A program made the position numbers and the translations under genes. Shown here one piece after another: positions 1-5,871 of a stretch of DNA of 6,592 bases. The stretch's first letter is position 1; each line of letters starts with the position of its first letter. Origin of the DNA: Burkholderiales bacterium (GTDB lineage Bacteria; Pseudomonadota; Gammaproteobacteria; Burkholderiales; Burkholderiaceae_D); assembly GCA_005800405.1 (NCBI GenBank), contig SYFN01000243.1, positions 1 through 6,592 on the forward strand, read 5' to 3'. The notes below the pieces were generated by a model that worked only from the letters and a program-made list of their open reading frames with translations, made no database searches and was not told the DNA's origin.

Positions 1-659
1 AAAAACCGATACGCTATGTCATCAACACGCATGTTCATTCCGATCATATTTTTGGTAATGCGGCCTTTGAAGAAGATACCGCGGAATTCATTGGTCATGT
101 ACATCTACCGCGCGCGATGCGTTCGCGCGCAGAGACCTACGAAACCAATCTCAAGACCATGTTGGGTGATGCTGCGGCAGGCAGTCGTGTCGTTGTCTCA
201 ACGCACACTGTCGCCGCCGAGCGCGTGATTGATCTCGGCAATCGCCGACTCTTGCTCACGGCGTGGCCAATCGCGCATACCGATCATGACTTGAGCGTGA
301 TGGATGAGCTTACCCGCAGTTGGTGGCTGGGTGATTTGTTATTTGCCGATCGTACGCCATCCATCGATGGTGATGTAATCGGCTGGCTGGGTGTGATCGA
401 GGCGTTGTTTGACGTGCCGGCGGCTCGGGTTATTCCTGGTCATGGCCCGATCGTGACTGACAAGAATGCCTCGCTGGCGAAGCAGCGGCAGTATCTGCTG
501 ACCTTGATAAAAGATTTGAAGCAAAGTATTGCAGACGGCAAATCCATGCAGGCGGCGATAGAGTCCGCCGCGCTTTCGGAGCGCAGTCAGTGGACGCTGT
601 TTGATTCCACCAATCGGCGCAATGCGACTATGCTCTATCCGAAGCTGGAGTGGGACTGA
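1..659 (+). CDS. Quinoprotein relay system zinc metallohydrolase (SoxH-related MBL fold), 5'-truncated
   Basis: This is the C-terminal part (about 218 residues, read from base 3) of a metallo-beta-lactamase-fold hydrolase; the start lies outside the window. The metal ligands are intact: THVHSDH (codons from base 27, with His at 30, 36 and 45 and Asp at 42), AHTDHDLSV (His at 276), GDLLFADRTPS (Asp at 333) and PGHGP (His at 441). The motif spacing, the AHTDxDLSV and DGxxxGWL segments and the tail ending in LEWD resemble my memory of the 'quinoprotein relay system zinc metallohydrolase 2' family. That family is related to SoxH, is usually about 300 residues long, is probably exported, and is found near PQQ-dependent dehydrogenases and c-type cytochromes. 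Its substrate is not established. The missing 5' portion should hold a signal peptide and strand 1 of the fold. MBL-fold identity is near certain; the subfamily is from recollection. A short plus-strand reading frame with an ATG at 117 is only an internal Met of this gene. Confidence 0.82.
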   Translation, partial: KPIRYVINTHVHSDHIFGNAAFEEDTAEFIGHVHLPRAMRSRAETYETNLKTMLGDAAAGSRVVVSTHTVAAERVIDLGNRRLLLTAWPIAHTDHDLSVMDELTRSWWLGDLLFADRTPSIDGDVIGWLGVIEALFDVPAARVIPGHGPIVTDKNASLAKQRQYLLTLIKDLKQSIADGKSMQAAIESAALSERSQWTLFDSTNRRNATMLYPKLEWD

Positions 660-662
660 CAG

Positions 663-710
663 CTGCTTAGTATTTGAGATCGCATCGAATCATACTGTTG
701 CAGGTTTTTT
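663..710 (+). terminator. Candidate intrinsic terminator after the zinc metallohydrolase
   Basis: Starting four bases after the stop codon, CTGC (663-666) and AGTAT (669-673) can pair with ATACT (692-696) and GCAG (700-703). This gives a nine-pair stem interrupted by a small internal loop. A T-run at 705-710 follows after one base. The 18-base apical part can add a GAT/ATC mini-stem. The stem is AT-rich and interrupted, so strength is uncertain. Confidence 0.45.
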
Positions 711-790
711 CGAAATTCGACGGCTGTCCGATTTCAAATCCCTGCGGGTATGTTCCGTTTTTTGGCTGGCGCTGATGGACGCCATTGTTC

Positions 791-1894
791 ATGTCAAGAT
801 TTATGCGAACACTCAACACGGTCGATATTTATTGTCAGGTGATTGATAATTACGGTGATGCCGCTGTCTGCTGGCGTCTGGCTCGCTCAATCGCGGAGCA
901 CGGACTCGCAGCGACCTTATGGATTGATGATCTCGAAAGGCTTGCGTTAATACGACCTGGTGTGAAAGTAGACCTCGCCTCACAAGGCTTGGATGGATTC
1001 ATTGTGCGCGCATGGGATGCCGAGACGGCGCCGCACCCGCCGGCCGATCTCGTGATCGAAGCATTTGGATGCAGGATGCCGGCATTGCAATTGACGGCGA
1101 TGGTGGAAATGACTCACCCACCGGTCTGGATCAATCTCGAATATCTTTCCGCTGAAGAGTGGGTCGAAGACTGGCATGGTTTGCCATCACCTCATCCAAG
1201 CTTACCACTCACGCGCTATTTTTTCTTTCCCGGCTTTGACCTTCGGTCTGGTGGTTTGATCAGAGAGCAGCATTTGCTGGCAGAGCGACACACCTTCGAT
1301 GCTGCGGCCCGCGATATTTTTCTTGCCAGACTGGGTATCGCACGGGAACCAGCAGAGGTACTTCTGTCGATCTTCTGCTACCCATCAGCGCCAGTGGATG
1401 CGTTGCTCAAGGAGTTGCGTGCGGGGCCACCGGTGTTGTGTGTTTTTCCGGGTGGCCTGCCTGCCGCTTGCGAGACCTTGCAAGCGGGTGCGGTCCGTTT
1501 GCAAGCCCTGCCATTTTTTGAGCCAGATGACTACGACCGCTTGTTATGGAGTTGCGACCTGAATTTTGTGCGGGGCGAGGACAGTGCCGTGCGTGCGCAA
1601 TGGGCTGGACAGCCTTTCATCTGGCAATTCTATGAGCAGGCGGAAGGCGCCCATCATCCCAAGCGAGCGGCTTTTCTGCGTCGTTACCTTGCCACGTTTG
1701 ACGACGATCTGGCAGGGTTGCTCGCGGGCGCTTGGCATCAATGGAGTTGTGAGACGAAGACCCTACCCGACTGGCCTGCACTCATTTCGGTGTTGCCGGA
1801 GTGGCTGGAACATGCCCGCGCCTGGGCCCAGCAGCTGGGTGAACAGCCCGATCTCGCATCCCGTTTGCTCGGGTTCGCCCGCAAAATCAGGTAA
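791..1894 (+). CDS. earP: EF-P arginine-32 rhamnosyltransferase EarP
   Basis: EarP (GT104 family, cytosolic) transfers L-rhamnose from dTDP-beta-L-rhamnose onto Arg32 of elongation factor P with inversion, activating it to relieve ribosome stalling at polyproline. From the ATG at 791 the product is 367 residues, about the usual family length. The N-terminal signature is present as VDIYCQVIDNYGDAAVCWRL. Asp19 and Asp23 in DNYGD match the essential aspartates known as D13 and D17 in Pseudomonas. The central INLEYLSAEEWVEDWHGLPS-type block lies at about 114-133. The nucleotide-sugar/catalytic segment VRGEDSAVRAQWAG (about 260-272) carries Arg261 and Glu263. The start is uncertain: ATG 803 (residue 5) and TTG 785 are in frame, and none has a good Shine-Dalgarno; 791 is a compromise. 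The gene lies 92 bp upstream of efp on the same strand, the usual arrangement, and the two are probably co-transcribed. Confidence 0.96.
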   Translation: MSRFMRTLNTVDIYCQVIDNYGDAAVCWRLARSIAEHGLAATLWIDDLERLALIRPGVKVDLASQGLDGFIVRAWDAETAPHPPADLVIEAFGCRMPALQLTAMVEMTHPPVWINLEYLSAEEWVEDWHGLPSPHPSLPLTRYFFFPGFDLRSGGLIREQHLLAERHTFDAAARDIFLARLGIAREPAEVLLSIFCYPSAPVDALLKELRAGPPVLCVFPGGLPAACETLQAGAVRLQALPFFEPDDYDRLLWSCDLNFVRGEDSAVRAQWAGQPFIWQFYEQAEGAHHPKRAAFLRRYLATFDDDLAGLLAGAWHQWSCETKTLPDWPALISVLPEWLEHARAWAQQLGEQPDLASRLLGFARKIR

Positions 1895-1986
1895 ACTCCT
1901 GCGGCTCCTATCTCTTCGCTTGGCTTCCAACGATCCTAGTTTCCCGCCAGCTCGCTCTGTAGTACGAACTTTTATGCTTGCTTATT

Positions 1987-2541
1987 ATGAAAACCGCACA
2001 AGAAATCCGTATCGGTAATGTCGTCATGGTCTCCGATGAGCCCATGGTGATTGTCAAAACAGAATTTTCCAAATCTGGCCGCAATGCGTCTGTGGTCAAG
2101 ATGAAAATGAAAAACCTGCTGACCGATGCTGGTCAGGAAGCGGTTTATCGTTCCGATGACAAATTCGACATGGTCATCCTTGATCGCAAGGAAGCCACTT
2201 ACTCGTATTTCGCGGATCCTCTGTATGTGTTCATGGACGCCGAGTACAACCAGTACGAAGTCGAGGCCGAAAATCTGGGTGACGCAATTCACTACCTTGA
2301 AGACGGGATGGCATGCGAAGTCGTTTTCTACAATGACAAAGCCATCTCCGTTGAGCTGCCGACAACGGTGGTTCGTGAGATTACTTATACCGAACCGGCA
2401 GTCAAAGGCGATACCTCAGGCAAGGTACTCAAGCCGGCAAAGACCGCCACCGGTTTTGAAGTTTCCGTACCTTTGTTTGTCGGACAAGGCGACAAGATTG
2501 AAATCGATACCCGGACTGGTGAATACAAGCGTCGCGTTTGA
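1987..2541 (+). CDS. efp: Translation elongation factor P, Arg32 (rhamnosylated) type
   Basis: EF-P binds between the P and E sites of the ribosome and speeds peptide bond formation at consecutive prolines. The product is 184 residues, a typical length, with the usual three beta-barrel domains: KOW-like (about 1-62), central OB (about 65-128) and C-terminal OB (about 130-184). The tip of the domain I loop reads SKSGRNA, placing arginine at residue 32. This is the acceptor of the EarP pathway, not the lysine used by EpmA/EpmB, which agrees with earP just upstream. The C-terminal EF-P signature is complete, from [20 protein letters not shown] through the GEYKRR tail. The ATG at 1987 gives the canonical [11 protein letters not shown] start; an in-frame TTG at 1978 would add three non-conserved residues. 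No Shine-Dalgarno is visible ahead of the start, which is odd for a highly expressed gene. An out-of-frame ATG lies 13 bp upstream. A strong terminator follows the gene. Confidence 0.98.
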   Translation: MKTAQEIRIGNVVMVSDEPMVIVKTEFSKSGRNASVVKMKMKNLLTDAGQEAVYRSDDKFDMVILDRKEATYSYFADPLYVFMDAEYNQYEVEAENLGDAIHYLEDGMACEVVFYNDKAISVELPTTVVREITYTEPAVKGDTSGKVLKPAKTATGFEVSVPLFVGQGDKIEIDTRTGEYKRRV

Positions 2542-2561
2542 TCATGTACTGTCGGTCGAAT

Positions 2562-2589
2562 AACCGCAGCCCAGGCTGCGGTTTTTTTT
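2562..2589 (+). terminator. Intrinsic terminator of the earP-efp unit
   Basis: A perfect nine-pair hairpin, AACCGCAGC (2562-2570) with GCTGCGGTT (2575-2583), has a four-base CCAG loop and an eight-T run at 2582-2589. It begins 20 bases after the efp stop codon. This is a classic Rho-independent terminator and separates efp from the bactofilin gene. Confidence 0.95.
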
Positions 2590-2696
2590 CGTCTGTGCTT
2601 CGCAATTAATTTCCTGCCTCAAGGGAACTTTGGTCTGCTGCAATAGCCCAAGTTCTGCGTGTACGGCGCCGAGTCGTTGCACGTCACCATTCACCC

Positions 2697-2701
2697 AGGA
2701 G
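2697..2701 (+). promoter_or_regulatory. Shine-Dalgarno site of the bactofilin gene
   Basis: AGGAG sits five bases upstream of the ATG at 2707. It fixes the start there rather than at the upstream in-frame non-ATG codons back to 2659. Confidence 0.85.
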
Positions 2702-2706
2702 ACTCC

Positions 2707-3243
2707 ATGCTGAAGTCAGAAAAATTTTTCGGTCGGCGCGACGCTTCGGCGGACACCAAATCTATCCCGTCTGCGAACGCGTATCCGGCGGTATCGGCCT
2801 CGGCCCTTGCATCCATCGCGCGTGTTGTGCCCGCATCGATCACTACAGTGCCTGCAGCAGCCAGTGCTACCAGCGAGCTGTCGATGGGCAGCAAGCTCAC
2901 CGTTGGCCCCAATATCAAACTCAAGGGGGTGGAAATCACCGATTGCGACACGCTGGTGGTGGAGGGCGTGGTTGAGGCCGCCATCAACTCACGAGTGATC
3001 CAGATTGCCGAGCGCGGTACCTTCATTGGAAATGCTGAATTCGATATTGCTGAAATCAGGGGTGAATTCAATGGTGATCTCACCGTCAGACAAAAGCTGG
3101 TGGTGCATGCCAGCGGTCGCGTCAGTGGCAAGGTACGCTACGGTCGGCTGGTGATTGAAGAGGGCGGGCAACTCTCGGGCGACATTCAGCTATCGGTCGC
3201 AGCAGTTAAGGGATTGGCGGTGGCAATGACCAACACCGGCTGA
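2707..3243 (+). CDS. Bactofilin (polymer-forming cytoskeletal protein, DUF583)
   Basis: The product is 178 residues. Bactofilins polymerise without nucleotide into filaments that serve as scaffolds for cell-wall enzymes, stalks, polarity or chromosome-organising factors. Residues 1-60 are low-complexity, rich in Ser, Ala, Thr and Pro, and probably disordered, with a basic FFGRRD patch near the start. Residues about 62-165 form the bactofilin beta-helix: short repeats ending in hydrophobic/Gly turns, such as DTLVVEGVVEA, GTFIGNAEFDIAEIRGEFNG, DLTVRQKLVVHASGRVSGKV and GRLVIEEGGQLSGDI. The tail (about 166-178) is short. There is no transmembrane segment. The gene follows the efp terminator, has its own Shine-Dalgarno, has no same-strand partner in the window, and converges on the minus-strand gene 38 bp downstream. 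No M23 peptidase gene, a frequent bactofilin neighbour, is adjacent. The family call is firm; the cellular role cannot be inferred. Confidence 0.9.
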   Translation: MLKSEKFFGRRDASADTKSIPSANAYPAVSASALASIARVVPASITTVPAAASATSELSMGSKLTVGPNIKLKGVEITDCDTLVVEGVVEAAINSRVIQIAERGTFIGNAEFDIAEIRGEFNGDLTVRQKLVVHASGRVSGKVRYGRLVIEEGGQLSGDIQLSVAAVKGLAVAMTNTG

Positions 3244-3252
3244 AGTCGGTGG

Positions 3253-3279
3253 GCGCTCAGCCTGTCGGCACTGAAGCGC
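3253..3279. terminator. Weak hairpin between convergent genes
   Basis: GCGCTCAG (3253-3260) pairs with CTGAAGCGC (3271-3279), with one bulged A and a ten-base loop. It occupies the 38-bp gap between the bactofilin and the convergent minus-strand gene. There is no T-run on either strand, so it may only be a transcript-end hairpin or chance pairing. Confidence 0.3.
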
Positions 3280-3281
3280 AA

Positions 3282-3743
3282 TCAGCCCTGATCGTCAGCG
3301 CTGCTTCGTTGTGTTATAAAATTCTTCGAGCGGAATTTGCAGACGAATTCGACACGTGCATCGCCTGGAGAACCTGGCTTGACCTGCTGGAAGCGCAGCT
3401 TTTCCAGTGTCACTTCAGGCTCTACATGCACGGGCTTGCCAACGGGATCTTCGGTGCGGTAGTAGACATTGGCGGTAAATGCAATACTGCGCGTGTCGCA
3501 GTCGAAATAATTAATGTAGGTGGATGACTGATACACCGTGTCATCCGGCGCATATTGCGGCGTAGACCAGCTTGTGCGGAGAAAAGCACGCAGGTAGTCA
3601 TCCTCATGCACGATGCTGCTCATATCTACATACCAGCTGATGACCTTGCCTGGCTCTTTGGTTTCCGAAATGAGATGCCACTCGGTGGCACTCGCCGGCA
3701 AGGCAAGTACTGCGAAGACAAAGCTGAACAAACGGGATTTCAT
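3282..3743 (-). CDS. Secreted protein resembling the surface-adhesin protein E (Adhesin_E) family
   Basis: The product is 153 residues. Residues 1-19 form a signal peptide: MKSR, a hydrophobic core, then ALPASA with predicted type I cleavage after Ala19. The mature part of about 134 residues has the layout I associate with the surface-adhesin protein E-like domain. It opens with a Trp (EWHLIS), followed by a YVDMSSI strand (about 38-44), a central YINYFDCDTR segment with Cys82 (about 76-85), a YY strand, and a late Cys135 (VEFVC) that could form a disulphide with Cys82. There is no lipobox and no membrane anchor, so the periplasm or extracellular side is likely. The family name derives from Haemophilus protein E, but most betaproteobacterial members are uncharacterised, so adhesion should not be assumed. 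The only Shine-Dalgarno-like GGAG (plus 3754-3757) is ten bases from the ATG, rather far. The gene seems monocistronic. Confidence 0.68.
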   Translation of the reverse strand: MKSRLFSFVFAVLALPASATEWHLISETKEPGKVISWYVDMSSIVHEDDYLRAFLRTSWSTPQYAPDDTVYQSSTYINYFDCDTRSIAFTANVYYRTEDPVGKPVHVEPEVTLEKLRFQQVKPGSPGDARVEFVCKFRSKNFITQRSSADDQG

Positions 3744-3956
3744 CGAGGCAGGTCTCCGACGTATCGTTTAGCGAAATCTTACCGGATTCGGGCGATGTGC
3801 GTTGCAGGCACTCATGCACGCATTCGGACTTCGTTTGTCGGCAGAAGCTCAACAGATTCGTGTTCTGCGAAGAGCCGGCGCAGCTATGGAATACCGGAGC
3901 CTGTTAAATCAGGGGCTCGCCGCCATGTGTCGCCCCCTGTTTGTTGAGCTAATGAA
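3744..3956. other. Intergenic gap between two minus-strand genes
   Basis: These 213 bp separate the IclR gene from the secreted-protein gene, both on the minus strand. Reading frames here are not convincing as protein. It should hold the secreted-protein promoter; a TAAGAT -10-like hexamer (minus strand, plus 3776-3781) is present but lacks a good -35. It also holds the candidate IclR terminator hairpin at 3910-3939. I see nothing else. Confidence 0.5.
3910..3939 (-). terminator. Candidate hairpin downstream of the IclR gene
   Basis: CAGGGGC (3910-3916) pairs with GCCCCCTG (3932-3939), with one bulged base and a 15-base loop. It begins about 17 bp after the IclR stop codon. On the minus strand it is followed by ATTTAAC rather than a proper T-run, so termination would be weak. 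Confidence 0.35.
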
Positions 3957-4739
3957 TCAGCGTTTTCCCAAACGACTTGATACTTCTTGCGCGCAAGCGA
4001 GTACCTTGTTCGCAATCTCACCCTGCCAGCCAGCATCAAAGCTGCCCGCCGGACCAATGGCGGTGATACCCAAACGAATTGCACCCGTGTGCTCGAATAC
4101 GGGTGCACAGATCGCGTTGATGCCCGGGATGGGCTCACCCATCACGCGTGCCATCCCGCGTTTCCGCACATCGGCAAGTAGTGTTTCCATCGCAGCGCGC
4201 TTCTTGCTCTGTGCCCCAAAGCCTGCAGCCACTCCGTTGCGGTTTTCCTGCTCGATCATACGTTCCACCTGTTTCGGCGGCAAATAGGCAGCGAATACCC
4301 GGCCGGTGGCCGTTGACTGTATGGACATTACGGTACCTGTGCGCATATTCACATGAATAGGATAGCTCGATTCGCTGATGTAGATGATGGTCGGACCCTG
4401 ATTGCCGAGCACGGAGAGGCCGATGGTCTGGTCGATCTCGGCAGCCAGTGAGGTCACCATCGGAATGGCGATACGCACGGGATCCAGTCGTTGGAGGCTG
4501 ATCAGGCCCATCTGTAGCGCAAACGGCCCCAATTCGTAGCGACCCGTCAGCGGGTTTTGTTCAATCAGGCCAAAGCTGGCGAAGCTCACCAGATACGGAT
4601 GCGCCTTCGCGGCGGGCATATCTGCTTTTTTTGCCAGCTCGCCCAGACTCATCGGGCCACCTTCTCCAGCGAGTACCGTAAGCAGGCGGCCACCGGTTTC
4701 TATCGACTGTATGCCGCGCCGGCTTTTTTCAATGACCAT
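3957..4739 (-). CDS. IclR-family transcriptional regulator
   Basis: The product is 260 residues, the usual length for the family. The N-terminal winged helix-turn-helix spans about 12-72: SIETGGRLLTVLA, then LGELAKKADMPAAKAHPYLVSF as helix-turn-helix, then GLIEQNPLTGRYELG as the wing. The C-terminal IclR effector domain (about 85-258) shows the expected blocks: QTIGLSVLGNQGPTIIY (104-120), TGTVMSIQSTATGRVFAAYL (134-153), GMARVMGEPIPGINAICAPVF (195-215) and RLGITAIGPAG (222-232). Such regulators bind a small molecule, often an aromatic acid or a catabolite, and control adjacent catabolic genes as repressors or activators. This gene is divergent from the MBL/monooxygenase operon across 169 bp, so local control of that operon and of itself is the natural inference. 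The ligand cannot be predicted. The ATG at 4739 is the only sensible start; its Shine-Dalgarno is weak. Confidence 0.95.
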   Translation of the reverse strand: MVIEKSRRGIQSIETGGRLLTVLAGEGGPMSLGELAKKADMPAAKAHPYLVSFASFGLIEQNPLTGRYELGPFALQMGLISLQRLDPVRIAIPMVTSLAAEIDQTIGLSVLGNQGPTIIYISESSYPIHVNMRTGTVMSIQSTATGRVFAAYLPPKQVERMIEQENRNGVAAGFGAQSKKRAAMETLLADVRKRGMARVMGEPIPGINAICAPVFEHTGAIRLGITAIGPAGSFDAGWQGEIANKVLACAQEVSSRLGKR

Positions 4740-4759
4740 GTCTGAAATGATATCCGTGT

Positions 4760-4835
4760 GGTTAGAGTTGTTATATTAATGAAAATAATTCGTTATTGTC
4801 TAATTAGTTGACGAGGAACAAATTCTATCCTAACC
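4760..4835. repeat. Inverted GGTTAG half-site pair in the divergent control region
   Basis: GGTTAG at 4760-4765 and its inverse CTAACC at 4830-4835 lie about 65 bp apart. The first sits near the expected transcription start of the IclR gene. The second overlaps the candidate -10 of the MBL operon. They could be regulator half-sites, but six bases is short and chance is possible. Confidence 0.3.
4773..4802 (-). promoter_or_regulatory. Candidate sigma-70 promoter of the IclR gene
   Basis: On the minus strand, TAGACA (plus 4797-4802; five of six matches to TTGACA) and TAATAT (plus 4773-4778) are separated by 18 bp of AT-rich sequence. This predicts a short leader of roughly 25-30 bases before the ATG at 4739. 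Confidence 0.5.
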
Positions 4836-4836
4836 T
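4808..4836 (+). promoter_or_regulatory. Candidate sigma-70 promoter of the MBL/monooxygenase operon
   Basis: TTGACG (4808-4813; five of six matches) and TAACCT (4831-4836; three of six) are 17 bp apart, giving a leader of about 65 bases. The -35 is good and the -10 poor, as expected for a regulated promoter. Its -35 lies only five bp from the -35 of the opposite promoter, so the two are back to back. Confidence 0.4.
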
Positions 4837-4899
4837 TCTTCATATTCCCAGACAAAAACAGCGGTCATCAGGCTCACTTCGGCGCCTGAACGAATACAT

Positions 4900-4903
4900 G
4901 GAG
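4900..4903 (+). promoter_or_regulatory. Shine-Dalgarno site of the MBL-fold gene
   Basis: GGAG is placed five bases before the ATG at 4909. It supports that start and agrees with the conserved length of the product. Confidence 0.8.
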
Positions 4904-4908
4904 ACCTC

Positions 4909-5871
4909 ATGAGTGCCAAACCTTTCGCATCGCAAGCGGATCTGCAGGAAAAGAAAACCAGTTTCATCAAACTCTCCGACAACGCGTATGCGTATACCGC
5001 CGAGGGTGATCCAAATTCCGGTGTCATCATCGGCGACGACGCCGTGATGGTGATCGATACCACCGCTACGCCGGTGATGGCACAAGCGCTGATCCAACAC
5101 ATACGAGCAATCACCGATCTGCCGATCAAGTATGTGACCCTCACGCACTACCACGCGGTGCGCGTGCTGGGTGCTTCTGCTTATTGCAAAGAGGGTGCAC
5201 AGCAAGTAATTGCTTCGCGCGGTACCTATGAGCTGATCGTCGAGCGCGGCGAGCAGGATATGAAATCCGAAATCGAGCGTTTTCCTAGATTGTTCGCTGG
5301 TGTGGAATCGGTACCCGGCCTGACCTGGCCTACGTTAGTCTTCGAGCGCGAACTCACCTTGTTTATGGGCAAGCTGGAAGTAAAAATTATGCATGTCGGC
5401 ATGGGACATACTAAGGGCGATACCATCGTCTGGGTACCATCGCAAAAAGTCTTGTTTTCGGGCGATCTGGTGGAATTTGATGCGGCGGCTTACACCGGTG
5501 ATGCGCAACTCGAAGAGTGGCCGGAGACGCTCGAGACACTCCGTCGCATGGGTGCGGAAAAACTGGTGCCCGGTCGTGGTCCTGCACTCACCACGCCTGC
5601 CAAGGTCAACGAAGGCCTGGATTACACCAAGGATTTCGTCACAACACTGTTGCGCAGCGCGAAAGAAGCGGTGCAGGCTGGACATAATCTCAAGGCGGCG
5701 ATGGCACATGTTCGTTCCCACATGGATGGCAAATTTGGCCATGTCTTCATTTACGAGCACTGCTTACCGTTTGATGTAACACGCGCTGTTGATGAGGCAA
5801 GTGGTATCAAGCATCCGCGTATCTGGACTGCAGAGAGAGACAAGGCGATGTGGGATGCGTTGCAATCCTGA
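4909..5871 (+). CDS. MBL-fold hydrolase-like protein with altered metal site
   Basis: The product is 320 residues with no signal peptide, so probably cytosolic. The metallo-beta-lactamase fold is clear: strands at NSGVIIGDDAVMVIDT (36-51), the signature region TLTHYHAVRVLGA (77-89), GHTKGDTIVWVP (166-177), VLFSGDLVEF (181-190) and LVPGRGPAL (219-227). The signature HxHxDH is here H80-Y-H82-A-V84-R85: two histidines remain, while the Asp and third His are Val and Arg. His167 and Asp186 are retained. The usual PGHG histidine is Arg223. Site 1 (His80, His82, His167, with Asp186) could still bind one metal; site 2 is lost. From memory, related proteobacterial proteins next to FAD monooxygenases share HYHAVR, so this may be a subfamily trait rather than decay; the reading frame is intact. 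About 90 extra C-terminal residues follow the fold. It is the first gene of the operon opposite the IclR gene; its stop overlaps the next start by one base. The reaction is unknown; a hydrolase step on a pathway intermediate is possible. Confidence 0.9.
   Translation: MSAKPFASQADLQEKKTSFIKLSDNAYAYTAEGDPNSGVIIGDDAVMVIDTTATPVMAQALIQHIRAITDLPIKYVTLTHYHAVRVLGASAYCKEGAQQVIASRGTYELIVERGEQDMKSEIERFPRLFAGVESVPGLTWPTLVFERELTLFMGKLEVKIMHVGMGHTKGDTIVWVPSQKVLFSGDLVEFDAAAYTGDAQLEEWPETLETLRRMGAEKLVPGRGPALTTPAKVNEGLDYTKDFVTTLLRSAKEAVQAGHNLKAAMAHVRSHMDGKFGHVFIYEHCLPFDVTRAVDEASGIKHPRIWTAERDKAMWDALQS

Noticed and set aside
785..790. TTG at 785 as the earP start
   Set aside because: It adds two non-conserved residues and has no ribosome site; ATG 791 is preferred, with ATG 803 also possible.
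711..790. Imperfect GAAATTCG/CGATTTC hairpin and later T-run before earP
   Set aside because: The stem is short and bulged, and the T-run is separated by more than 20 bases. It does not look like a terminator or riboswitch.
3604..3852. Minus-strand 82-codon frame upstream of and overlapping the secreted-protein gene
   Set aside because: It overlaps the signal-peptide-bearing gene in another frame, has no domain and has no convincing ribosome site.
3802..4287. Open plus-strand frame of 161 codons overlapping the IclR gene
   Set aside because: It lies antisense to a clear IclR gene over most of its length, lacks recognisable domains and has Cys/Pro/Arg-rich shadow composition.
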